Source: UBA5216 sp963924885 (GTDB taxonomy: Bacteria; Pseudomonadota; Gammaproteobacteria; Burkholderiales; SG8-41). Taken from it: DNA of 5,595 nt. A program made the position numbers and the translations under genes. Numbering within the stretch: the stretch's first letter is position 1; each line of letters starts with the position of its first letter. The DNA is taken from contig CAWUUY010000221.1 of assembly GCA_963924885.1 (NCBI GenBank), positions 1 through 5,595 on the forward strand. The letters run 5' to 3'. This document shows, piece by piece, positions 1 through 5,168 of this stretch. The notes below the pieces were generated by a model that was not told the origin of the DNA, ran no database searches, and saw nothing but the letters and a program-made list of their open reading frames with translations.

Positions 1-33
1 TTCGGCAAGACTCACGGGCTTTTCTGTCTCCAT
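1..33 (-). CDS. N-terminal fragment of an unidentified gene, cut by the window edge
   Basis: An ATG at 33-31 opens a minus-strand frame that reads METEKPVSLAE and leaves the window without a stop. A GGAG Shine-Dalgarno-like sequence lies about 5 nt upstream (plus-strand ctcc at about 39-42), which is a good distance and the main reason to believe the start. The 74-nt gap behind the FecR-domain gene on the same strand would fit the next gene of one transcription unit. Eleven residues are too few to assign a family. FecR-domain proteins of this kind are often followed by membrane-bound adenylate/guanylate cyclases or other sensor proteins, but nothing visible here proves that. Confidence 0.45.
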   Translation of the reverse strand, partial: METEKPVSLAE

Positions 34-107
34 CACGGCTCCAAAAAGACAGAAAACTACACAGCTTCGGCAAAAAGTACAAGTCCACAGCCAACGACAT
101 AACCTTA

Positions 108-572
108 TCATTCATATGGCTTTTTGATGTAATTGCCCTGGCCGGCCCCCGCGGCATACACATAGCGCGGCGCATCGTGATAGGTAGCGCGTACCACCTC
201 GGTTTGCGCGGCATCCGCCAGTGCATTCAGGTGCGCCTCGCCGTAGCAGGTGCACACGTACGTCACATCTGCTGACGCCTCCAGATAAGCCGCCGTGCCG
301 CGGAAGCCGATGGTTGCGGTTTGCGTGCGCAGCTCTCGACCGCGACCCGGCGTGAACACCGACAGTATCCTGCCCGCCGCCACGCGCATGACGCTGACGG
401 ACGCGTTTTCCTCGGGCGGGCGGAATTCAATGCGCGAATTGCCGCGTACCAGAAAGGCGTCCTGATCGACTATCACCACGGCCTCGCCAGTGCGCGACAC
501 AATGGTATCGCCGTCTTTCACGATCTGCCCGCGTCTCATCGGCTTGCCGTTCAACGTCACGTCGCCCTTCAC
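108..572 (-). CDS. FecR-domain protein body, separated from its signal peptide by an in-frame stop
   Basis: This is the 154-residue body of a FecR-domain protein. The order of motifs is typical: a first strand with KGDVTLNGKPM, a GQIVKDGDTI turn, then VVIVDQDAFLVRGNSRIEF, AGRILSVF, the hallmark TATIGFRGTAAYLE at residues 85-98 of this frame, and a YVCTCYGEA segment with two Cys (107 and 109). Proteins of this type are normally exported and thought to act as periplasmic ligand-binding or signalling domains; the ligand is unknown. The only start in this frame is GTG at 572, two codons after a TAA at 578-576. Upstream of the stop the same frame continues as a complete signal peptide from ATG 677, so the GTG is probably not the ancestral start. 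Read through, the protein would be 189 residues. Either the gene is a pseudogene, or the stop is a sequencing error, or a signal-less cytoplasmic form is made by restart at GTG. I favour a broken gene. Confidence 0.7.
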   Translation of the reverse strand: MKGDVTLNGKPMRRGQIVKDGDTIVSRTGEAVVIVDQDAFLVRGNSRIEFRPPEENASVSVMRVAAGRILSVFTPGRGRELRTQTATIGFRGTAAYLEASADVTYVCTCYGEAHLNALADAAQTEVVRATYHDAPRYVYAAGAGQGNYIKKPYE

Positions 573-575
573 GCC

Positions 576-677
576 TTAGACACCCGGCTTGATCTCGCCT
601 TGCGCCAGCGCCGCCGCGCTGCCCGCTGCGCGAGCCAGCAACGCTCGTCTAGACATCAAAAACGACATCAAAAACAT
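576..677 (-). pseudogene. Detached 5' part (signal peptide) of the FecR-domain gene
   Basis: From ATG 677-675 the minus strand reads MFLMSFLMSRRALLARAAGS followed by AAALAQGEIKPGV and then TAA (578-576), 33 codons in all. It is in the same frame as the FecR domain that starts two codons later. The peptide has the form of an export signal: a SRRALL stretch resembling a weak twin-arginine motif, an Ala/Leu core and a likely cleavage near ALA-QG. A GAAGG Shine-Dalgarno-like sequence about 6 nt upstream supports ATG 677, and ATGs at 668 and 656 are alternatives. From memory, related FecR proteins continue after the signal as KPGVYRV followed by a G-D strand, so the stop sits where a Tyr codon (TAC or TAT) would be expected. 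No other disruption is seen, which suggests a recent lesion or a base-call error. Confidence 0.65.
652..675. repeat. Exact 12-bp tandem repeat, two copies
   Basis: The unit gacatcaaaaac occurs at 652-663 and again at 664-675 with no mismatch. It lies at the 5' end of the FecR leader. Twelve bases are four codons, so gain or loss of a unit keeps the reading frame. Each unit contributes one in-frame ATG on the minus strand (656 and 668), and the end of the second unit makes the third (677). It looks like a simple slippage duplication that lengthened the N-terminus by four residues. Confidence 0.85.
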
Positions 678-779
678 GAAGAGCCTTCGGTTTGCTCGAT
701 GATTATTTTCAGTGTGTCAAGGTAACACTCTTGCCACGCGCGCAGCGCGGTAATATTTCACACGGCATGGTTTCCCATG

Positions 780-1880
780 TCACGAAAAAACCGTGCGCCA
801 CGAAATATCGAATCGCGCCTGGTTCACCGTGTCGCCAAATTCCGCCAGCGTCATCAAGCCCATGCACGGCATCGCGCCGCGCTCGGTGAGCGTTCCCGCC
901 GCCAGCTTACGCGCCAGCACGATCGCCGGCAGGCAGGGAATCTCCGGCCCATGGCCGCGCCGCGCCAGCAGATGCCAGTCGATGCGCGCCGGGCGGCCCG
1001 CACCATCCACGCCAGTCAAACCCACGTGCATGCCGCCGGTGTCGCCGCCCATCCAGTCAACGTGCCGCCCCCAGCGTTGCAAAAATATCGCGCAGCGGCC
1101 GGCATCATCGATCAGGCCCAACCGCACCAGGCCCGCCAGCAGCCAGAATGCGCCTTGCTCGAGTGCAAGTTCCAGCCCGGCATCGAAGCGCACCCGTTGC
1201 ACGCCGGCATAACGTGGCGGCAACAATTGCAGATCGGGCACATCGCAGCGCGCCAGCCAGCGCGCACCGAACACCGGATAGCGAAAATAATGCACGTCCT
1301 GCCAGCCGTGTACCGTGAGCCAGTGGCCCTGCTCCCACACCTCGAACGGTTTGCCGCAGTACGACAGCACGGCCTCCAGCGTAGCCACGCCGCGCGGCGT
1401 TTGCTGGCCCGGCGCGATGCTGATGTCGATGCTGTCGAGCCGCGAGAAATGTTCCCGGTGTTCGTCGATGACCGCCGAGGACAGCGCCGGCAAGGTGCTG
1501 GCGCCGCTCGCCACCAGCACACCGCGTCCGCGGGCATCGGCATCCAATTCGCCGATGCCGGCGACAAACGCACGGCCATCGGCCAGATCGACATAATGCG
1601 CGCCGGCCTCGATGCACGCGCGCGCGACATGGTAACCCCGCCCCTGAAACGGCCCGCAGGTGTGGATCACGGCATCCGCGCGCAGCGCACAGATTTTCTC
1701 GGCCAGATCGCTTGCGGCGTGGTTCAGCGCGGCGCCTTCGTGCAACGGCCCCAGCGCGTGCGCCTTGGCCGCATCACGCCCGGCAACAATCAGCGTGACC
1801 TCCTGCGCCAGCGCCCGCCCAATGCGACCGCCGAAATGGCCATAGCCGCCGAGCACCAGAATGCGGTAATCCCGGCGCAA
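780..1880 (-). CDS. Saccharopine dehydrogenase-family NAD(P)-binding protein
   Basis: The product has 366 residues. It opens with a Rossmann strand and dinucleotide-binding loop, YRILVLGGYGHFGGRIG (residues 5-21), and has VAGRD at the end of the second strand (32-36), where the Arg would favour NADP. The segments HTCGPFQGRGYHVARACIEAG (73-93), HYVDLADGR (95-103) and GVLVASGASTLPALSSAV (120-137) are typical of the saccharopine dehydrogenase/homospermidine synthase superfamily. The C-terminal half is the family's substrate or dimerisation domain, and no signal peptide is seen. The substrate cannot be told from sequence; most bacterial members are uncharacterised, and lysine synthesis by saccharopine is not implied. 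The start is TTG at 1880. A TGA at 1889-1887 closes the frame three codons upstream, and the next candidate, GTG at residue 9, would cut into the first strand. There is no clear Shine-Dalgarno sequence. The start is 11 nt after the tusA stop, so translation coupled to tusA is likely. Confidence 0.88.
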   Translation of the reverse strand: MRRDYRILVLGGYGHFGGRIGRALAQEVTLIVAGRDAAKAHALGPLHEGAALNHAASDLAEKICALRADAVIHTCGPFQGRGYHVARACIEAGAHYVDLADGRAFVAGIGELDADARGRGVLVASGASTLPALSSAVIDEHREHFSRLDSIDISIAPGQQTPRGVATLEAVLSYCGKPFEVWEQGHWLTVHGWQDVHYFRYPVFGARWLARCDVPDLQLLPPRYAGVQRVRFDAGLELALEQGAFWLLAGLVRLGLIDDAGRCAIFLQRWGRHVDWMGGDTGGMHVGLTGVDGAGRPARIDWHLLARRGHGPEIPCLPAIVLARKLAAGTLTERGAMPCMGLMTLAEFGDTVNQARFDISWRTVFS

Positions 1881-1891
1881 GCGCGATCAGC

Positions 1892-2125
1892 TTATTTTTT
1901 TTGCATGAAAAAGGTGAACACCTTATCGGCTTCGTCCGTCGACAATAGCGTGTTGCCGGTCTGCTTGGCGAACGCCTGAAAATCCTTGGTGGAACCGGGG
2001 TCGGTGGCAATGATCTTGAGCACTTGCCCGGACGTCATGTCGCTCAACGATTTTTTGGTGCGCAGTATCGGCAGCGGACAATTCATTCCGCGCGCATCGA
2101 GTTCCTTGTCAAACGTTGTGGACAT
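1892..2125 (-). CDS. tusA: TusA/SirA-family sulfur-carrier protein
   Basis: This is a 77-residue cytoplasmic protein, the usual size for the family. It carries the signature LDARGMNCPLPILRTKKSL at residues 9-27, with Cys16 in the CPxP motif (C16-P17-L18-P19). In TusA this Cys accepts persulfide sulfur from a cysteine desulfurase or rhodanese and passes it on, for tRNA thiolation in E. coli and in sulfur-oxidation pathways in many sulfur bacteria. The segment VLKIIATDPGSTKDFQAFAKQTGN matches the strand-helix half of the fold. The start is ATG 2125, with GAGG about 7 nt upstream. The C-terminus is encoded by a run of eight A (plus-strand T8 at 1895-1902) before TAA. The saccharopine dehydrogenase-like gene follows after 11 nt. 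The family is certain, but whether it is a true TusA or a paralogue such as YedF-like proteins cannot be settled; the short single-domain form favours TusA-like. Confidence 0.92.
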   Translation of the reverse strand: MSTTFDKELDARGMNCPLPILRTKKSLSDMTSGQVLKIIATDPGSTKDFQAFAKQTGNTLLSTDEADKVFTFFMQKK

Positions 2126-2170
2126 ACCTTGCCTCGTTGTTTGTGTATTGCGGAATTTCAGGAAGGGCGG

Positions 2171-2176
2171 ATTATA
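2171..2176 (-). promoter_or_regulatory. Candidate -10 element for tusA
   Basis: The minus strand reads TATAAT exactly, the sigma-70 -10 consensus, in CGCTTATAATCC. Transcription would begin near 2164, giving a leader of about 40 nt before the tusA ATG. I see no good -35 at 16-18 nt upstream, so the call rests on the -10 and its position. Confidence 0.45.
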
Positions 2177-2278
2177 AGCGAGCAGGCAAAGCGCTCCGTC
2201 CGGCCAAATGATATTTATGTAAGTATCTGTTTTTACTGTATTTTTTATGGTAACGTATCAGCATGACGCAGGCTAGTC

Positions 2279-2287
2279 TGCTACACT
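2279..2287 (+). promoter_or_regulatory. Candidate extended -10 promoter for chrA
   Basis: TGCTACACT fits an extended -10 (TGn followed by TACACT, matching TATAAT at four of six bases). Transcription would start near 2294, only about 25 nt before the chrA ATG. The chrA Shine-Dalgarno sequence AGGAG (2304-2308, 10 nt before the ATG) falls inside this short leader. No convincing -35 is present, which extended -10 promoters can tolerate. Confidence 0.4.
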
Positions 2288-2318
2288 TCACGCAACCACC
2301 CTCAGGAGTCGTGCCGCC

Positions 2319-3677
2319 ATGTCCGAGCCATCTGCAAGCATTGCGCCGCTGCCCGTCACGCTGACCGAAGCCTTTTGGTACTGGCTCAAGCTCGGCTTCA
2401 TCAGCTTCGGCGGACCAGCGGGCCAGATCGCGATCATGCATCTGGACCTGGTCGAGCGTAAACGCTGGATTTCCGAGCAGCGGTTTTTGCACGCACTCAA
2501 CTACTGCATGGTGCTGCCCGGCCCCGAAGCGCAACAACTCGCCATCTACATCGGCTGGCTGATGCATCGCACCTGGGGCGGCATCATCGCCGGCGGATTG
2601 TTCGTGCTACCGTCGCTGTTTATCCTGATTGCGCTGTCGTGGATTTATATTTCGTTTGGCGATCTGCCGGCGGTGGCGGGATTGCTCTACGGCATCAAGC
2701 CGGCAGTGACCGCGGTGGTGGTGTTCGCGGCGTACCGCATCGGCTCACGCGCGTTGAAAAACGGCGTGCTGTGGGCCATCGCGGCAGCGGCATTTGTCGC
2801 GATCTTTGCGCTCAAGGTGCCATTTCCAGCCATTGTCATTGCTGCCGCCCTCATCGGTTACATCGGCAGCCGCATCGCGCCGGACAAATTCGCCACCGGC
2901 GGCGGCCACGGCAAGGCCGGCAAAAGCTACGGCGCCGCCATCATCGACGACACCACGCCGACGCCGGAACACGCGCGTTTCAGTTGGGGACGCTTCGTGC
3001 GCGTGCTGATTGCGGGACTGGTGATCTGGGCCTGCGCCATGGGCTTGCTGATCCACACCACCGGCGGCGACAGCGTGTTTACGCAAATGGCCTGGTTTTT
3101 CACCAACGCGGCATTACTCACGTTTGGCGGCGCCTACGCGGTGCTGCCGTATGTGTATCAAGCCGCGGTGGAACAATACCAATGGCTCACCGCCGCACAG
3201 ATGATCGACGGTCTTGCGCTGGGCGAAACCACGCCGGGGCCGCTGATCATGATCGTCACCTTTGTCGGCTTCATCGGCGGATGGACCAAACAATTGCTGG
3301 GACCCGAGGCGTTATTCATGGCGGGCGCGGCGGCGGCTTGCATCGCCACGTTTTTCACCTTTTTGCCGAGTTTTATTTTTATCCTGCTCGGCGGCCCGCT
3401 GGTGGAATCCACCCACGGCGCATTGAAGTTCACCGCGCCGCTGACCGGCATCACCGCCGCCGTGGTGGGCGTGATCCTGAATCTGGCGGTGTTTTTTGCG
3501 TGGCACGTATTGTGGCCGATCGCCACAGAAGCCGCGCCGTTCCAAGGGCATTTCGACTGGCCGTCGCTCGTCATCGGCATGGCTGCGGGCATCGCCCTGT
3601 TTCGCTACAAGGCCGGCGTGATTCCGGTGATCGGCGCATGCGCCGTGGCGGGACTGCTGATCCGGCTCGCGCTGTAA
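2319..3677 (+). CDS. chrA: Chromate transporter ChrA (long, two-domain CHR family)
   Basis: The product is a 452-residue inner-membrane protein of the CHR superfamily, whose characterised members export chromate from the cytoplasm using the proton motive force. It has the long-chain form with two homologous halves. The N-terminal half has FISFGGPAGQIA (27-38) and MVLPGPEAQQLAIYIGW (64-80). The C-terminal half has LLTFGGAYAVLPYV (266-279) and LALGETTPGPLIMIVTFVGF (299-318). These paired FGG and PGP motifs are the family hallmark. A hydrophilic linker at about 185-225 joins the halves, and multiple Ala/Gly/Val-rich hydrophobic segments fill the rest. The length matches full-length ChrA and nothing looks truncated. 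ATG 2319 follows AGGAG at 2304-2308. The gene has no chrB or other chromate-resistance partner in the window and stands alone between bepA and tusA, which are both on the other strand. Its stop is one base from that of bepA. Real specificity (chromate, sulfate or other oxyanion) cannot be read from sequence. Confidence 0.95.
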   Translation: MSEPSASIAPLPVTLTEAFWYWLKLGFISFGGPAGQIAIMHLDLVERKRWISEQRFLHALNYCMVLPGPEAQQLAIYIGWLMHRTWGGIIAGGLFVLPSLFILIALSWIYISFGDLPAVAGLLYGIKPAVTAVVVFAAYRIGSRALKNGVLWAIAAAAFVAIFALKVPFPAIVIAAALIGYIGSRIAPDKFATGGGHGKAGKSYGAAIIDDTTPTPEHARFSWGRFVRVLIAGLVIWACAMGLLIHTTGGDSVFTQMAWFFTNAALLTFGGAYAVLPYVYQAAVEQYQWLTAAQMIDGLALGETTPGPLIMIVTFVGFIGGWTKQLLGPEALFMAGAAAACIATFFTFLPSFIFILLGGPLVESTHGALKFTAPLTGITAAVVGVILNLAVFFAWHVLWPIATEAAPFQGHFDWPSLVIGMAAGIALFRYKAGVIPVIGACAVAGLLIRLAL

Positions 3678-3678
3678 G

Positions 3679-5127
3679 TTACTTCTTGTTGGCGCCGGAT
3701 TTGCGTTCTTCGGCATCCAGCACGCGCAACTGGCGCAAGCGCGCCTCGGCGGCGGACATCTGAAAGTAGTCGCCGTCACCGGCCTTGAGGCCGATCTGCA
3801 ACTGCTCAAGGGCGGCGGACAACGCCCCCATGCGCACATACGCCTCGGCCTGCGAGCGGTGCTGCGCCAGCCGCCGGTTCAACAGCGCATGCGCGCGCGC
3901 CTGAAATAAATACAAACGGTGATCATCGGGATAACTCGCCAGCCGGGCATCCACCACCTTAAGCGCGACCTCGGCCTGCCGCGCCTGCAACAAGGCTTCG
4001 GCGTGCTCGTACGTCAGCGCGCGATGTCCCGGATGCGCTTGGGACGCCTCACGAAAACATTTGTACGTTTCGGAATCGCCGCCCGCCAGCCGGATACGGC
4101 AACCCAGCGCCTCCACCATCGGATTGCCTTTGACCAGCGCGCGCAAGGAGGCAAACTCCTTAAATGCCCCCACCACGTCGCGCGCGCGCAGCAGCGCAGC
4201 GACTAACCCGTAGCGCGCGCCCGCCTCGGACAAATAGCGCTTCTCGGCCAGCGCATCGCGAAAAAAAACTACGGCGTCGCGCGGCGCATCGAACTCGGCC
4301 TTCATTTTGGCGCGCACCAGATAAAAATCGATGTGATCGGGCACCTGACGGTAACGCAATTCTTGCGCGCGGTTTTGAATGTCGGCGATGCGCTCATGCG
4401 TCATCGGATGGGTGCGCAAATACGACGGCGCGCCACCTTCGTACACACGTGTCGCGCGCTGCAGGCGCTCGAAAAAGATCGCCATAGCCTGCGGATCGAA
4501 CCCCGCCTTATCGAGCAACTGCAAACCCATGCGATCCGCTTCGCGCTCGAAATCGCGCGAAAAATTCAATTGCTGCTGCACCGCCAGCGCGGGGCCGATG
4601 GCGGCGGCCGCCTCCGCCACCTGCGAATTGGAGCGCGCTGCCAGTATCGCCAACGCCATGGCCGCCAGCGACACCCATTGATTCGTCTGCTGGTTGTTAA
4701 TCATGCGCGCGATGTGGCGCTGGGTGACATGCGCAATCTCATGCGCCACCACGCCCGCCATTTCGGATTCGCTTTGCGCCGCCAGAATCAGGCCGGTATG
4801 CACGCCAATGAAGCCGCCGGGCAACGCAAACGCATTGATCTGCGGATCGCGCATCAAAAAAAACTCGAACTCCTGGCGCGCATCCGAACCGCGCGCCGCC
4901 AGCCGGTTGCCGACGCGCGTGATGTAATCGGTCACCTCAGCATCATCGTAATACGTCGGATCGCGCCGCGCCTCGCGCATGATGGTCTGCCCCAGCGTGC
5001 GCTCCTGCAGCGGCGTAAACGCCGACTGCGACGGGTCGCCCAGTTCCGGCAGGCCCTGCGCCAGCACAGCGGGCACCGCGGACAACACGAGCGCAAGAAT
5101 AGGGGCAAGAATAAGTCGCACACTCAT
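3679..5127 (-). CDS. bepA: BepA-like periplasmic M48 metalloprotease with TPR domain
   Basis: The product has 482 residues. A Sec signal peptide (hydrophobic residues 4-20, likely cut after VLA-23) sends it to the periplasm. The M48 peptidase domain follows: ALPGGFIGVHTGLI (101-114), the zinc-binding HEIAH (His129, Glu130, His133), and FEREADRMG with Glu194 as the expected third zinc ligand. His240 in RTHPMTHERI corresponds to the E. coli BepA His246 that acts as a regulatory switch. Residues from about 265 to 470 are Ala-rich helical repeats of TPR type. BepA (formerly YfgC) helps LptD assembly, works with the BAM machinery and degrades stalled outer-membrane proteins. All catalytic residues are present. 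The mature part has only two Cys, 343 and 357, which could form a disulfide in the periplasm. ATG 5127 was chosen because the signal peptide begins there; its Shine-Dalgarno sequence is weak. The 3' end faces chrA, and the 5' end faces moaC across 41 bp. Confidence 0.94.
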   Translation of the reverse strand: MSVRLILAPILALVLSAVPAVLAQGLPELGDPSQSAFTPLQERTLGQTIMREARRDPTYYDDAEVTDYITRVGNRLAARGSDARQEFEFFLMRDPQINAFALPGGFIGVHTGLILAAQSESEMAGVVAHEIAHVTQRHIARMINNQQTNQWVSLAAMALAILAARSNSQVAEAAAAIGPALAVQQQLNFSRDFEREADRMGLQLLDKAGFDPQAMAIFFERLQRATRVYEGGAPSYLRTHPMTHERIADIQNRAQELRYRQVPDHIDFYLVRAKMKAEFDAPRDAVVFFRDALAEKRYLSEAGARYGLVAALLRARDVVGAFKEFASLRALVKGNPMVEALGCRIRLAGGDSETYKCFREASQAHPGHRALTYEHAEALLQARQAEVALKVVDARLASYPDDHRLYLFQARAHALLNRRLAQHRSQAEAYVRMGALSAALEQLQIGLKAGDGDYFQMSAAEARLRQLRVLDAEERKSGANKK

Positions 5128-5168
5128 GGTGCTATGATAAGGCTTCTTTAAGATAAGTTCCTGATAGC
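5128..5168. promoter_or_regulatory. Divergent bepA/moaC promoter region with inverted repeat
   Basis: Only 41 bp separate the two start codons. TGCTAT at 5130-5135 and its complement ATAGCA at 5164-5169 form a 6-bp inverted repeat, with its right arm ending on the A of the moaC ATG. Each arm begins an extended -10-like element: TGCTATGAT (plus, 5130-5138) pointing to moaC and TGCTATCAG (minus, 5169-5161) pointing to bepA. The predicted starts would be near 5145 (plus) and 5154 (minus). A direct repeat GATAAG occurs at 5136-5141 and 5152-5157. The -35 boxes are not convincing. Both genes must have promoter sequence in this spacer or within the neighbour's 5' codons. Confidence 0.45.

Larger units (their letters stand above)
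2126..2318. promoter_or_regulatory. AT-rich divergent intergenic region between tusA and chrA
   Basis: This 193-bp spacer separates two divergent genes. Its middle (about 2205-2257) is strikingly AT-rich compared with the GC-rich genes on both sides, including T5 and T6 runs and a short dyad AAAT-GAT-ATTT at 2206-2216. It holds candidate promoters in both directions. AT-rich DNA here could act as UP elements or a nucleoid-protein binding site (inference). I see no open reading frame with coding character and no obvious operator for a chromate-responsive regulator. Confidence 0.6.

Noticed and set aside
50..100. Small minus-strand open frame of about 14 codons from ATG at 100
   Set aside because: No ribosome binding site and no coding character; more likely spacer between the FecR gene and the next gene.
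692..720. TTGACA (minus, 720-715) as a -35 box for the FecR gene
   Set aside because: The hexamer is perfect, but no -10-like sequence lies 16-18 nt downstream (692-698 is GC-rich and unlike TATAAT). The nearest AT-rich match is only about 8 nt away.
711..729. Dyad AGTGT-N9-ACACT upstream of the FecR gene as an operator
   Set aside because: Arms of only 5 bp with no inner symmetry; this is likely to occur by chance.
738..752. GC-rich CG-repeat hairpin after the saccharopine dehydrogenase-like gene as a terminator
   Set aside because: Alternating GC can fold, but on the transcribed strand no T-run follows, so it does not fit an intrinsic terminator.
1887..1902. Possible -1 frameshift at the A8 run at the end of tusA that would fuse TusA to the saccharopine dehydrogenase-like protein
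   Set aside because: A -1 slip does enter the downstream frame, but that frame meets TGA at 1889-1887 before the TTG start, so no fusion would be made.
777..1979. Long 400-codon plus-strand open frame opposite the saccharopine dehydrogenase-like gene and the end of tusA
   Set aside because: Its translation is rich in Arg, His, Ala and Gln with no recognisable domain, as expected for the antisense of a GC-rich gene, while the minus strand encodes clear motifs over the same bases.
2639..3763. 374-codon plus-strand frame overlapping chrA
   Set aside because: Arg/His-rich shadow of chrA in another frame with no ribosome binding site; chrA has full family motifs.
4333..5151. 272-codon plus-strand frame opposite bepA
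   Set aside because: Low-complexity Arg/His/Gln translation antisense to a well-supported protease gene.
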